A stretch of DNA of 64,000 nucleotides from Guptibacillus spartinae (lineage in GTDB: Bacteria > Bacillota > Bacilli > Bacillales > Guptibacillaceae), in the NCBI RefSeq assembly GCF_028610625.1, contig NZ_JAQQWU010000001.1:663559-727558 (forward strand), given 5' to 3'. Below, piece after piece: positions 26,048 through 35,764 of the stretch. Both the position numbers and the translations under genes were made by a program. The notes beneath the pieces are model-generated. The model saw nothing but the letters and a program-made list of their open reading frames with translations, ran no database searches and had not been told where the DNA came from. Each line of letters opens with the position of its first letter. Position 1 is the first letter of the stretch.

Positions 26048-26992
26048 TTGATACCTGAAAGAAAAGAAACGAATCAGCATCTATCAGACAATCTCTTTCT
26101 TCCATTAGAAAATTCCTCTTATCATGCTGAGACAATTGCAAAACCTAGTATTTCTTATTGGAAAGACGCATGGATGAGGTTATCTAAAAACAAATTGTCG
26201 ATGGCAGGACTCGTGATGTTGATACTCCTTGTATTAATGGCTATTTTTGGGCCATTACTAACACCTTATTCGTATGACCACCAGGTGTTAACAGAAGGAA
26301 ATCTACCACCTTCTTCTGAACATTGGTTCGGTACGGATAATCTCGGACGGGATATGTTCACCCGTACATGGAATGGGGCACGGATTTCATTATTCGTTGG
26401 TTTCATGGCGGCTATTATTGATTTTATCATTGGTGTCGCTTACGGTGGTTTTTCTGGTTATAAAGGTGGAAGAACAGATAATTTTATGATGAGAATCATT
26501 GAAATCTTATATGGTCTTCCGTACTTACTAATGGTCATCTTACTGATGGTAGTTATGGGACCTGGACTGTTTACGATTATTATTGCCTTAACCGTAACAG
26601 GATGGGTTGGGATGGCAAGAATTGTACGTGGCCAGGTTCTTCAATTAAAGAATGCAGAACACGTGCTGGCTTCAAGAACGTTTGGAGCGAGTGCCGGGCG
26701 TGTTATCCGAAAGAACCTCCTTCCGAATACGATGGGACCCATTATCGTTCAAATGACCTTGACCGTTCCAACCGCCATTTTTGCAGAGGCGTTTTTAAGC
26801 TTTCTAGGACTTGGTGTACAAGCTCCTGTTGCGAGTTGGGGAGTGATGGCAAATGATGGGTTATCAGTGATTCTATCTGGTCACTGGTGGAGGTTATTCT
26901 TCCCGGCATTCTTTATTTCGTTAACGATGTTTGCTTTTAACGTTCTTGGCGATGGTTTGCAGGACGCGCTTGATCCAAAATTACGTAAGTAA
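26048..26992 (+). CDS. Peptide ABC transporter permease, DppC type
   Basis: The 314-residue protein has a cytoplasmic N-terminus of about 45 residues, a first membrane helix (LSMAGLVMLILLVLMAIFGP), the GTDNLGRDMFTR motif typical of DppC/OppC, and five further helices. The EAA loop is near LASRTFGASAGRVIRKNLLPN. It pairs with the upstream permease. TTG 26048 follows AGAGGGGGG. Confidence 0.92.
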   Translation: MIPERKETNQHLSDNLFLPLENSSYHAETIAKPSISYWKDAWMRLSKNKLSMAGLVMLILLVLMAIFGPLLTPYSYDHQVLTEGNLPPSSEHWFGTDNLGRDMFTRTWNGARISLFVGFMAAIIDFIIGVAYGGFSGYKGGRTDNFMMRIIEILYGLPYLLMVILLMVVMGPGLFTIIIALTVTGWVGMARIVRGQVLQLKNAEHVLASRTFGASAGRVIRKNLLPNTMGPIIVQMTLTVPTAIFAEAFLSFLGLGVQAPVASWGVMANDGLSVILSGHWWRLFFPAFFISLTMFAFNVLGDGLQDALDPKLRK

Positions 26993-27046
26993 AACCTCAT
27001 TTTTATGAGATTTCACTGATAATGACATTTTAAGGGGGAAAATTAT

Positions 27047-28678
27047 TTGAAGAAAATCGTAACAATGCTACTTTCCTTGTTGCTTCTTATTGGAATCGTT
27101 GGTTGTACGACAACGGAAAATAGCTCATCAAATTCAAATTCAGGAAGTGACGATGCGAAGCAAGAAGACGGTACGAAGGTACTTAAGTTAAACAATGGAA
27201 GTGAACCAACTTCCTTTGATCCACCAATTGGGTTTGATAGTGTATCATGGAATGCGTTAAATAATTTAATGGAAGGCTTAACACGTCTTGATGATGAGGA
27301 TCAACCACAGCCCGCTGCTGCAAAAGAGTGGGAAAAATCGGAAGATGGAAAAACGTATACATTCCACTTACGTGAAGATGCAAAGTGGTCAAATGGTGAG
27401 GCGGTTACTGCTGAAGATTTTGAATATGCATGGAAGCGACTAGCCAATCCTGATACGGCATCTCCTGCAGCTTTTCTCTCTTACTTCATTGAAGGAGCAG
27501 AAGCGTTCAATACTGGAGAAGGGTCTGAAGAAGATGTGATGGTGAAGGCAGTCGATGAAACAACGTTTGAAGTAACGCTTGAAAGTCCAGTTGCTTTCTT
27601 TCCAAATTTGATTTCAAACCCGGCTTTCTTCCCTGTTCATAAGGCAACTGTCGAAGAAAATCCCGAATGGCACACGGAAGCAGATACCTATGTAAGTAAT
27701 GGACCATTTAAACTAACGAAATGGGAACATGATTCAGAGTTTGAGTTCAGTAAGAATGAGAACTACTGGGATGCTGATAATGTAAAACTTGATCAAGTAA
27801 ACTGGGCTATGGTTGATGATACGAATACAGAGTATCAGATGTACAAAACAGGAGAACTCCATACTTCTGATGTACCAGCTGACTTAAGTGAAGAGCTTTT
27901 CAGCGATGGAAAAGCTCAAGTAGAGGATCAGTCAGGAACCTATTTCTATCGTTTCAATCTTGAAATGGAACCTTTCCAGAATCAAAATATTCGAAAAGCT
28001 TTCGCTATGGCGGTTGATCAGCAGAAAATCGTTGAATTTGTAACGAAAAATGAAGAAAAACCAGCTTATGGTTTTGTCGCATATGGGTTTGAAGATGCGG
28101 CAGGCGGCGATTTTAGAGAAGTTGGTGGTGATCTCGTCACGACAGATGCAGATCAAGCAAAAGAGCTACTTGAAAAAGGTATGGAAGAAGAAGGATATGA
28201 TCAACTTCCTGCAGTAACGCTAACGTATAATACGAGTGATGATCATAAAAAAATTGCAGAAACGCTTCAACAAATGTACAAAGAAGTTTTAGGAGTAGAT
28301 GTTGAACTTGCTAACCAGGAGTGGAACGTTTTCTCTGATGAACAAAAACAACTAAACTTGCAGTTCTCAAGAAGTTCATTCTTAGCTGATTACGGTGATC
28401 CGATTAATTTCCTTGAAAGTTTCCAAACAGACCATTCAATGAACCGTACAGGATGGAGTAATGAGGAATATGATTCTTTAATCACTAAGGCAAAAGAAGA
28501 AACAGACGAAGCAAAACGATTCGAGTACATGCACGAGGCAGAAGCACTTTTGTTCGAAGAAATGCCAATCTTCCCAATTCATTTTTACAATCAGGTTTAC
28601 CTTCAAAATGAAGATGTGACGGGCATTGTTCGTCACCCTGTAGGGTACATGGAATTGAAATGGGCGGATATTAAGTAA
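27047..28678 (+). CDS. Peptide-binding lipoprotein, DppE/OppA type
   Basis: The 543-residue protein has a lipoprotein signal peptide ending in a lipobox (LIGIVGC, Cys20) and a low-complexity Ser/Asn/Asp linker. The SBP_bac_5 fold follows, with PTSFDPPIGFDSVSWNAL, LREDAKWSNGEAVTAEDFEYAWKR and ADYGDPINFLE. It captures peptides outside the membrane for the upstream permeases. TTG 27047 follows AAGGGGG. In B. subtilis an ATPase gene (dppD) stands between dppC and dppE; here it is absent. Confidence 0.92.
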   Translation: MKKIVTMLLSLLLLIGIVGCTTTENSSSNSNSGSDDAKQEDGTKVLKLNNGSEPTSFDPPIGFDSVSWNALNNLMEGLTRLDDEDQPQPAAAKEWEKSEDGKTYTFHLREDAKWSNGEAVTAEDFEYAWKRLANPDTASPAAFLSYFIEGAEAFNTGEGSEEDVMVKAVDETTFEVTLESPVAFFPNLISNPAFFPVHKATVEENPEWHTEADTYVSNGPFKLTKWEHDSEFEFSKNENYWDADNVKLDQVNWAMVDDTNTEYQMYKTGELHTSDVPADLSEELFSDGKAQVEDQSGTYFYRFNLEMEPFQNQNIRKAFAMAVDQQKIVEFVTKNEEKPAYGFVAYGFEDAAGGDFREVGGDLVTTDADQAKELLEKGMEEEGYDQLPAVTLTYNTSDDHKKIAETLQQMYKEVLGVDVELANQEWNVFSDEQKQLNLQFSRSSFLADYGDPINFLESFQTDHSMNRTGWSNEEYDSLITKAKEETDEAKRFEYMHEAEALLFEEMPIFPIHFYNQVYLQNEDVTGIVRHPVGYMELKWADIK

Positions 28679-28683
28679 TAAAA

Positions 28684-28719
28684 GGGAGCTCGGTTTACTA
28701 TAAACCGGGCTCTTCTTTT
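28684..28719 (+). terminator. Intrinsic terminator after the binding-protein gene
   Basis: GAGCTCGGTTTA and TAAACCGGGCTC, with one mismatch, followed by TTCTTTT. Confidence 0.75.
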
Positions 28720-28842
28720 AGAGTAATTAAGTAAAAGGACTATAGTTCTAGATTCATCATTGTTAGAATGAACCTAATGAGCGCTATTTGCTGCAACGAT
28801 TTTGATCTAGTAAACCATGTTCTTATGAAAAGGAGAATCTGA

Positions 28843-29943
28843 ATGAAGATCACGAACATTGAAACATTTTGTGTTTCTGTGCCATTGAAAAAACCATTTA
28901 AAACAGCTCTTCGAACGGTTACTGATGCCGAAGCGGTAATGGTGAAAATAACGGCAGAAGATTTGGTTGGCTTTGGAGAAGCGCCCCCAACGGTTGTGAT
29001 TACTGGAGAGAGTCTAGCTAGTATCGATGCCGCAATTCAACAAGTGATTAAGCCTAAACTAATAGGAATGAACCTTGCAGACTATGAAGCGATTTTTTAC
29101 CAGTTGCATCACGCGTTAGTAGGAAACACAAGTGCAAAAGCAGCCGTCGATATGGCGATTTATGACCTTGTTTCGAAAAAAGGTCACCTTCCTTTATATC
29201 AATTTTTAGGAGGGTATCGGAACACGATGGAAACGGACTATACTGTAAGCGTGAATGACCCTGATGAAATGTCAAATGATGCCGCGCAATACATAGAAGA
29301 TGGGTTTACCGTTTTAAAAATAAAAGTTGGGAAAGATACGATCCAGAATGATATGAATCGCATTAGAGCTATTCGAAAACGCATTCAAGACAAGGCGTCG
29401 ATTCGACTTGATGCAAATCAAGGATGGACATCTAAAGAAGCTATTTATGCCATTCGCCAGATGGAAGAGGAAGGTCTTAATATTGAACTGGTTGAGCAGC
29501 CCGTACATAGAAAAGACTTAGAGGGACTAAAGAAAGTCACCGATGCTGTCTTAACACCAATTATGGCAGATGAGAGCGTTTTTTCACCCCAGGATGCTCT
29601 TCAGGTGATTCAGATGCGTGCAAGTGATCTGATCAATATTAAGTTGATGAAATCAGGTGGGATTCATCAGGCGCTTAAAATTAATGCACTCGCTGAGACG
29701 GCCGGTATGGAGTGTATGGTGGGGAGTATGATTGAATCGCGTGTAGGCATCACAGCTGCCGCTCATTTTGCGGCAAGTCAACCAAATATTACTCGGTTTG
29801 ATTTCGATGCTCCACTTATGCTAGGACACGACAATGTTTATGGCGGTGTCCACTATACAAAAAATGTTATGAAATTAACAGAAGAACATGGATTAGGAAT
29901 TCACACGATTGAAAAGGGTGGGATGACAATTGGAAATAATTAA
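28843..29943 (+). CDS. ykfB: L-Ala-D/L-Glu epimerase (dipeptide epimerase)
   Basis: The 366-residue enolase-superfamily protein has a capping domain (1-125) and a barrel with the KIKVGKD block (general-base lysines), RLDANQGWTSKEA, ELVEQPVHRKD, MADESVFSP and NIKLMKSGGI. The first three acidic positions are the Mg ligands. YkfB epimerises L-Ala-D-Glu from murein to L-Ala-L-Glu. It overlaps ykfC by 14 bases, so the two are coupled. There is a possible separate promoter in the 164-base gap after the terminator. Confidence 0.9.
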   Translation: MKITNIETFCVSVPLKKPFKTALRTVTDAEAVMVKITAEDLVGFGEAPPTVVITGESLASIDAAIQQVIKPKLIGMNLADYEAIFYQLHHALVGNTSAKAAVDMAIYDLVSKKGHLPLYQFLGGYRNTMETDYTVSVNDPDEMSNDAAQYIEDGFTVLKIKVGKDTIQNDMNRIRAIRKRIQDKASIRLDANQGWTSKEAIYAIRQMEEEGLNIELVEQPVHRKDLEGLKKVTDAVLTPIMADESVFSPQDALQVIQMRASDLINIKLMKSGGIHQALKINALAETAGMECMVGSMIESRVGITAAAHFAASQPNITRFDFDAPLMLGHDNVYGGVHYTKNVMKLTEEHGLGIHTIEKGGMTIGNN

Positions 29944-30838
29944 AAAAACAGTAGCTGTAGCTGTTGCAACGTTATGGACATCACCAGAGAAAGCGCGATC
30001 GATGGATAAGAATGCCCTCACTAACCCTGTGCATTTAATCGATTGGTTAGAACCGTTATCATATTCACAAAGGCTTGAACTGTGTGATCATAACCATATT
30101 CAATCCCAAGTTTTATATGGTGAACAGGTCATTGTACTCGATCAACGTGGAAATTGGTCATATGTTCTAGTGCCATCACAACCTTCCTCAAAAGATGAAA
30201 GAGGATATCCCGGATGGATACCCACGGCGCAACTATCAGATCGCTTACCTGATGATCATTCAAAAAGCGTTTCGACTAATAAACATGCCGTCAAATTAAT
30301 TGAGTCGAATAAAAACAGCGAGATACTATTAAGTTATCAAACCATTCTCCCTGTTATTGATGAACGAAATCAGGAATATCTTGTTTGGACCCCTCATGGT
30401 GAAGGGCAGTTAAATAAGGATGATGTTATACTCACTCGAAAGAATGAGGAAGTGGGAACAGGGGATGAGCTTGTTCAAGAAGCTGAAAAGTTTATCGGGC
30501 TTCTCTATTTATGGGGAGGAATGTCCTCCTATGGTTATGATTGTTCAGGGTTTAGCTATAATATGGCTCGAGCCATTGGCTGTACCATTCCCCGTGATGC
30601 TCATGACCAGTTAAACGGAGGAAGCAAAGTGGAGGAAGGAAAATGGGAAAAGGGGGATTTGCTCTTTTTTGCTTATGAACATGGGAAAGGATCGGTTCAC
30701 CATGTAGGCATTTACTATGGCGAAGGAAAAATGATTCATTCTCCAAGTACGGGTCGTTTTATTGAAATTACACCATTAAAAGGAACAATTTACGAGGAAG
30801 AATTATGTGGGGTCGTACGTTATTGGGGGAAACATTGA
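29930..30838 (+). CDS. ykfC: NlpC/P60 endopeptidase, gamma-D-Glu-L-diamino acid type
   Basis: The 302-residue protein has two SH3b-like regions (about 10-110 and 115-170) and a C-terminal NlpC/P60 domain (180-302) with Cys205 in YGYDCSGFS, His258 in HHVGIYYG and HSPSTG beyond. YkfC cleaves the D-Glu-diaminopimelate bond of murein peptides that start with L-Ala. No signal peptide is seen, which suits a cytoplasmic recycling enzyme. TTG 29930 follows AAAAGGGTGG. It completes the route: import, YkfC cleavage, YkfB epimerisation and peptidase DppA. Confidence 0.92.
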   Translation: MEIIKKTVAVAVATLWTSPEKARSMDKNALTNPVHLIDWLEPLSYSQRLELCDHNHIQSQVLYGEQVIVLDQRGNWSYVLVPSQPSSKDERGYPGWIPTAQLSDRLPDDHSKSVSTNKHAVKLIESNKNSEILLSYQTILPVIDERNQEYLVWTPHGEGQLNKDDVILTRKNEEVGTGDELVQEAEKFIGLLYLWGGMSSYGYDCSGFSYNMARAIGCTIPRDAHDQLNGGSKVEEGKWEKGDLLFFAYEHGKGSVHHVGIYYGEGKMIHSPSTGRFIEITPLKGTIYEEELCGVVRYWGKH

Positions 30839-31620
30839 TGCAGTTTGAACAGGTGAAAGAGAAAATCATAAAGTGTTTTCATGGGCTTGAAGGGAATCAA
30901 TCGATCTATGTATCCTCACCTGATGGCGATATTGCGTTACATGCTGATCAGCCAGTATCGTCAGCAAGTATTATTAAAATCGCCATCTTGCTTGAAGCAT
31001 TAAGACAAGTCGACAATAAACAGTTGGCAATCGAACAGGTTGTCCAAATAAATCACATGAATGATGTTGGAGGAGCAGGAGTGATACACCATCTTTCACC
31101 TGATCTTCAATGGAAGTTAGGGGATCTCCTCAAGTTGATGATTGTATCTTCTGATAATACTGCATCGAATCAGCTAATCGACTTAGTCGGTGAACACAAC
31201 ATTAATCATACTATGAAAGCGGCAGGAGCCTTTCATTCAAAGCTTATGAGAAAGATGATGGACCGTAACGCTCTTAAAGCAGGGAAGGACAACATGGTAA
31301 GTGGGAAAGACACTTATTTACTATTACGTGAATTTGTCACCGAGCACTTACTCTCAAAATCCTCCATGGAATGGGGGGTAGAAGTTCTACTACAGCAGCA
31401 GTTTAAAGATAAGTTTCCAAGCAAAATTTCATCTATAAAGGAAAATCGACTTGCTCATAAAACCGGTGAACTAAATGGCGTGGAACATGATGCTGGCATT
31501 CTGTTTACTACTGATGGGCCTGTGATTTATGCGTTTTTAACAGCAGGCTTATTGGAGAATCGGTATGGTCGAGAAGCCATTGCAAATGCAGGCAGGTTGC
31601 TATATGACTTTTACCACTAA
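30838..31620 (+). CDS. Serine hydrolase of the class A beta-lactamase fold
   Basis: The 260-residue protein carries the three penicillin-recognising motifs: Ser44-x-x-Lys47 (SIIK), Ser105-Asp106-Asn107 and Lys208-Thr209-Gly210. The omega-loop Glu of true class A beta-lactamases is not evident (RNALKAGKDN in that position). There is no signal peptide, so a cytoplasmic peptidase or esterase acting on murein peptides is more likely than a resistance enzyme. ATG 30838 overlaps the ykfC stop (TGATG), so it belongs to the ykf unit. In B. subtilis the corresponding place holds the ATPase ykfD. Confidence 0.87.
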   Translation: MQFEQVKEKIIKCFHGLEGNQSIYVSSPDGDIALHADQPVSSASIIKIAILLEALRQVDNKQLAIEQVVQINHMNDVGGAGVIHHLSPDLQWKLGDLLKLMIVSSDNTASNQLIDLVGEHNINHTMKAAGAFHSKLMRKMMDRNALKAGKDNMVSGKDTYLLLREFVTEHLLSKSSMEWGVEVLLQQQFKDKFPSKISSIKENRLAHKTGELNGVEHDAGILFTTDGPVIYAFLTAGLLENRYGREAIANAGRLLYDFYH

Positions 31621-31630
31621 TAGATATTGT

Positions 31631-31662
31631 AAGACGCTGTCCAAATGCGGACAGCGTCTTTC
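31631..31662. terminator. Terminator between the ykf unit and the L,D-transpeptidase gene
   Basis: AAGACGCTGTCC and GGACAGCGTCTT arms around AAATGC serve both convergent genes. Confidence 0.85.
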
Positions 31663-31664
31663 GT

Positions 31665-32159
31665 TTAGGGCCCGATTGTGACGGATGTGCCAATTGGAAT
31701 TGTATTCGCGAGTTCTTCTACATCTTGATTATACATTCGGATACATCCCCTTGAGACGTATTTCCCTATGGAGGATGGATCATTTGTCCCATGAATGCCG
31801 TAATGAATCTTCGAAATACTCATCCACAACGTTCCGAATGGCCCACCAGGATTTGGTGCTTTATTAATAATAATAAACTTTCCAGTAGGGGTATCGTGAA
31901 GCATGCGGCCAACGCCAACAGGGTATACCTTTACAGTAGATCCATTTTTTTGAAGCGTAAGGGTTCGATTCGTTAGGGATATATAAATCGAAAAGGGAAT
32001 TGTGTCTGGATTAGGGTAACCCGGAATTTCAATTAACTGTCCAGGATATATAAGGTTTGGGTTAGCTATTGAATTTACCATAATGATTTGCGAAACAGAA
32101 ACACGGTAATCACCACTAATTGAAGATAACGTTTCACCTGATTTTACAATGTGTTGCAC
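31665..32159 (-). CDS. LysM plus L,D-transpeptidase (YkuD family)
   Basis: The 164-residue protein has an N-terminal LysM domain (2-46, [13 protein letters not shown] to LIEIPG) and a YkuD domain with [12 protein letters not shown] and the catalytic Cys139 in SRGCIRM. This is the layout of B. subtilis YkuD (164 residues), which makes 3-3 cross-links in peptidoglycan and is sporulation-associated. No signal peptide is present, as in YkuD. GTG 32159 follows AAAGGAGG by 7 bases. Confidence 0.92.
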   Translation of the reverse strand: MQHIVKSGETLSSISGDYRVSVSQIIMVNSIANPNLIYPGQLIEIPGYPNPDTIPFSIYISLTNRTLTLQKNGSTVKVYPVGVGRMLHDTPTGKFIIINKAPNPGGPFGTLWMSISKIHYGIHGTNDPSSIGKYVSRGCIRMYNQDVEELANTIPIGTSVTIGP

Positions 32160-32204
32160 AATAAAACCTCCTTTCACAATAGGATGACGAAGGGAATGAA
32201 ATCC

Positions 32205-32705
32205 ATGAATGTTATTATCGTTTCAGATACGCACATGCCACGGATGGCGAAGCAACTTCCCGAAGTTTTAAGAAAGGAACTTCTCGGAGCCGATCTCATC
32301 ATTCATTTAGGGGACTGGCAAACAAAAGATGTATATGAAGAACTAAAGTCCTATGCCCCTGTAACAGGAGTTTATGGGAATGTTGACGAACCTTTTTTTA
32401 TTGAACATTTTAACGAAAAACTTGTCCTTGAACTGGAATCTCATCTCATAGGCGTTACGCATGGACATGGTAAAGGAAAAACGACAGAGCAAAGAGCCAT
32501 ATCTCAGTTTAAAAACGAAAATGTAGAATTAATTCTTTTTGGGCATTCACACATCCCTCTTCATAAAGAGTATGAAGGAAGAGTACTCTTTAATCCTGGA
32601 TCCCCAACCGATAAGCGAAAACAGTCACATTACTCTTTTGGTAAGTTAAACGTAAAAGCAAATCAGCCTCTTCAAATTGATCATGTTTTCTTTATGGAAA
32701 AATAG
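32205..32705 (+). CDS. YfcE/MJ0936 family metallophosphoesterase (YsnB-like)
   Basis: The 166-residue protein shows the metal motifs in order: [29 protein letters not shown] and GHSHIPLH. Such enzymes hydrolyse phosphodiesters with two metal ions in the cytoplasm; the natural substrate is unknown. ATG 32205 is 9 bases after AAGGGA; a longer frame from 32151 lacks a site. Confidence 0.88.
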   Translation: MNVIIVSDTHMPRMAKQLPEVLRKELLGADLIIHLGDWQTKDVYEELKSYAPVTGVYGNVDEPFFIEHFNEKLVLELESHLIGVTHGHGKGKTTEQRAISQFKNENVELILFGHSHIPLHKEYEGRVLFNPGSPTDKRKQSHYSFGKLNVKANQPLQIDHVFFMEK

Positions 32706-32742
32706 GGCAATACGTTAAAAACATGCTTTTGTGCATAAATTG

Positions 32743-32771
32743 TTGAACAAAATCCGCCTAATATGTATAAT
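32743..32771 (+). promoter_or_regulatory. Sigma-A promoter of the crtN-crtN-crtM operon
   Basis: TTGAAC and a perfect TATAAT are 17 bases apart; the start would be near 32778, giving a leader of about 47 bases. Confidence 0.7.
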
Positions 32772-32824
32772 GTTTGTATAACATATGTGCGAAGTTTCAT
32801 ATGCGGATGGAAGGGGAACGAATC

Positions 32825-34324
32825 ATGTCTATAAAAAAAAGAGTTATTGTAATCGGTGCAGGTCCAGGAGGGCTGACGGCGGGGATGCTACTTTCTAGTA
32901 AAGGTCACTCGGTTACAGTTTATGAGAAACAATCCTATATCGGTGGTAGAACCTCGGGATTTGAGCGAGACGGCTATTGCTTTGATAGAGGGCCAACCTT
33001 CCTTAACATGCCGCATATTCTTGAAGAAATGTTTGAAGAATCTGGACGGAATGTACATGATTATCTTGATTTGATTGAGGTTGATCCCATGTATGAATTG
33101 AAATTCGATGACGTTTCTTTTTATCCAACTCGCGATCAAGATGAGATGGTTCGAAGAATTGAGCAAACTTTTCCTGGGGATGGGGAAGGGTATAGACGCT
33201 TTATGAAAGAAGAGAAAGAGAAGTTTGAAGCACTGATGCCAATTCTTCAAAATAAACATGATTCTCTTCTTGATTATGGAAGATGGAGATTCGTAAAAGC
33301 CCTTCCGAAGTTAACGGTAACGGATAGTGTTTATAAACGTCTGTCACACTATTTTAAAGATGAACGATTACGATTATCTTTTACATTTCAAGCAAAATAC
33401 CTTGGCATGTCACCCTGGGAGTGTCCTGGTGCATTTACTATTTTATCTTATATGGAACATGCTTACGGAATTTTTCATCCAATCGGAGGATTAAACCAAA
33501 TCCCACAAGCAATGGCTAAGGTGATAAAAGAAGAAGGCGGAGAAGTTCATACTAATAAAGGTGTAAAGCAGCTATTGCTGGATGGGAAAACAGTGAAAGG
33601 CGTGGAACTAGAAGATGGGTCTTTAGAATATGCTGATGAAGTTATCATTAATGCAGACTTTGCACACGCTGTGAAGCATCTTATTCCAACAGGATCTGTG
33701 AAAAAGTATACCCCTGAAAAGATGGAACAGAAAAAGTACTCCTGTTCTGCATTTATGCTTTATCTAGGTGTGGATAAGAAATATGACTTACCACATCATT
33801 CCATTATTTTCTCTTCTGACTATAAAAAGAATGTAGAAGAGCTTACGAAGCAAAAGATCCTTTCAGAAGACCCTTCTATTTATGTACAGAATGCTTCTGT
33901 CACAGATGACACGCTAGCACCAGAAGGGAAATCTTCTATTTATATCCTTGCTCCAGTTCCAAATAACTTTAGTTTAGTAGATTGGGAAGAGCGAAAAGGT
34001 GATTTTAGAAGGTTAGTTCTTGATCAGCTGGAACAACGAACAGGATTCAAAGATATTGAGCAACACATTGAAGTAGAAGAAATGTACACACCAACAGACT
34101 GGGAAATGGATTTAAACGTGTATAAAGGCGCAACGTTTAACCTTGCTCATAATCTTCCACAAATGATGTATTTCAGGCCTCCAAATCAATTTAAAGAGCT
34201 AAATAACTGTTGGCTTGTTGGCGGAGGAACTCATCCTGGAAGTGGGCTTCCTACTATAATGGAGTCAGCACGAATTACGAGCAAAATGCTTCATGAGCAG
34301 GCGTCGTTGGAGAGTGTGAAATGA
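32825..34324 (+). CDS. Carotenoid desaturase/oxygenase, CrtN/CrtI family (paralogue 1)
   Basis: The 499-residue FAD enzyme has GAGPGGLTAG at 11-20, the EKQSYIGGRTSGFERDG block with GPTFLNMP, and the C-terminal FAD motif GGGTHPGSGLP. In the C30 pathway such enzymes desaturate 4,4'-diapophytoene stepwise or oxidise end methyl groups. Being first in the operon with crtM and a second CrtN, it may be the diapophytoene desaturase, but which paralogue does which step cannot be read from motifs. GGAAGGGGAACG precedes the ATG; its stop overlaps the next start. Confidence 0.9.
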   Translation: MSIKKRVIVIGAGPGGLTAGMLLSSKGHSVTVYEKQSYIGGRTSGFERDGYCFDRGPTFLNMPHILEEMFEESGRNVHDYLDLIEVDPMYELKFDDVSFYPTRDQDEMVRRIEQTFPGDGEGYRRFMKEEKEKFEALMPILQNKHDSLLDYGRWRFVKALPKLTVTDSVYKRLSHYFKDERLRLSFTFQAKYLGMSPWECPGAFTILSYMEHAYGIFHPIGGLNQIPQAMAKVIKEEGGEVHTNKGVKQLLLDGKTVKGVELEDGSLEYADEVIINADFAHAVKHLIPTGSVKKYTPEKMEQKKYSCSAFMLYLGVDKKYDLPHHSIIFSSDYKKNVEELTKQKILSEDPSIYVQNASVTDDTLAPEGKSSIYILAPVPNNFSLVDWEERKGDFRRLVLDQLEQRTGFKDIEQHIEVEEMYTPTDWEMDLNVYKGATFNLAHNLPQMMYFRPPNQFKELNNCWLVGGGTHPGSGLPTIMESARITSKMLHEQASLESVK

Positions 34325-35757
34325 CGATCGGTATTGTAGGGGGAGGGATTGGCGGGATGCTTTCTGCGCTACTCCTTTCACAAAAGGGATATAAAGTAGA
34401 CATACATGAAAAAGCATCATCATTAGGTGGAAGACTTGCATTTATTGAAAAAGATGGATTCAAGATTGATAAAGGACCGACAATTGTGCTTCTTCCAGAA
34501 ATGATATATGAGTTTTTGGATAAAGCAGGTATTCCGAGGGAAGAAGTCGAGATGGTAAGGTGTGACCCACTGTATCGCATGATTTACCCTAATGGAGAAA
34601 CGTTTACAAAAACAAGCGATATTGATAAGCAGTTAAAAGAAATTACCCGCATGTTTCCTGGTGAGGAACAGCATTTTCTCTCTTACATCGAGGATATGCG
34701 TGAACGATTTATTAAAGGGAAAGCCGCATTCCTTGAACGTTCCTTTGTTAAACGGAAAGATTTCTTTACACCTAGTAATATTAAGCTTCTACTAGAATTA
34801 AAAGCTTATCAATCTGTTCAATCACAAGTTTCAGATTATTTCACAGATGAGCGATTGCAGGATGCCTTTTCCTTGCAAACCCTTTATATTGGTGGTAATC
34901 CATCTGCTTCACCTGCTCTCTACTCACTTGTTCCATTTAGCGAGTATGAACATGGTATTTGGTATATTAAAGGCGGATATGCGAGTCTTATTACTGTATT
35001 AGAAAAGCATCTTCATCTACAAAATATTTCAGTTCACCTAGAATCTAATGTAGAGGAACTTCTAATCGATGGTCACGTATGTAAAGGAATTCGTACTTCG
35101 AGTGGCGAACATTATTATGATAAAGTAGTGTATAATGGAGATTTCCCTATGATTAAGCATCTTTTAAAAGATGTGAAAGCACCTAGTAAGAAATACAAAG
35201 CTTCTTCTGGTTGTCTGCTCCTTTACATGGGGCTAGACCGAGTTTACGAGAATGCAGATGTTCATCAATTTTTCATGACGGATAACTTTTCTTCTCATAT
35301 GAAGGACGTCTTTCAAAGCGGAAAACTGACTGACCAGCCAGCTATTTATACATTCCATCCTTCTCGAATTGATGAGACGTTAGCCCCTCCTGGTAAAGGT
35401 GTATTGTATGTTCTCATTCCCGTCCCTTCAGGGGAATCGATTCAGTGGGATGAAAAGGAGCAAGTAGCCTCTAGAATGATTGAACTTCTTGAATCACGAG
35501 GGTTTCCCGGTTTACGTGAAGCAATCGAATGGATGGAGATTCGAACACCTGCTGATGCAGAGGTGGAAGGGTTGTATAAAGGTGGAAGTTTTGGAATCGC
35601 ACCGACGCTCACACAATCCGGTGCTTTTAGACCACAGGTAAAACCTTTTAAATATGACAATCTTTATGCAGTTGGCGCTTCAATCCATCCTGGTGGTGGA
35701 ATTCCGATTGTGATGCAGGGAGCGGATCTTCTTGTAAAAGAAATTGAAAGGGTGTGA
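34321..35757 (+). CDS. Carotenoid desaturase/oxygenase, CrtN/CrtI family (paralogue 2)
   Basis: The 478-residue protein has GGGIGGMLSA at 7-16, GPTIVLLPEM in the position of the usual GPTxLxMP, and the C-terminal GASIHPGGGIPIVMQG. It is the shortest and most divergent of the four CrtN-like proteins, with Ile in place of Thr in the STHPGGG block. It overlaps paralogue 1 by 4 bases (ATGA) and precedes crtM by 7 bases, so it should be made in step with them. Role in desaturation or terminal oxidation is open. Confidence 0.88.
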   Translation: MTIGIVGGGIGGMLSALLLSQKGYKVDIHEKASSLGGRLAFIEKDGFKIDKGPTIVLLPEMIYEFLDKAGIPREEVEMVRCDPLYRMIYPNGETFTKTSDIDKQLKEITRMFPGEEQHFLSYIEDMRERFIKGKAAFLERSFVKRKDFFTPSNIKLLLELKAYQSVQSQVSDYFTDERLQDAFSLQTLYIGGNPSASPALYSLVPFSEYEHGIWYIKGGYASLITVLEKHLHLQNISVHLESNVEELLIDGHVCKGIRTSSGEHYYDKVVYNGDFPMIKHLLKDVKAPSKKYKASSGCLLLYMGLDRVYENADVHQFFMTDNFSSHMKDVFQSGKLTDQPAIYTFHPSRIDETLAPPGKGVLYVLIPVPSGESIQWDEKEQVASRMIELLESRGFPGLREAIEWMEIRTPADAEVEGLYKGGSFGIAPTLTQSGAFRPQVKPFKYDNLYAVGASIHPGGGIPIVMQGADLLVKEIERV

Positions 35758-35764
35758 ACGAAAG

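Noticed and set aside
30838..31620. Beta-lactamase resistance gene
   Set aside because: The general motifs are present, but there is no signal peptide, the omega-loop Glu is not evident and the gene is embedded in a murein recycling operon.
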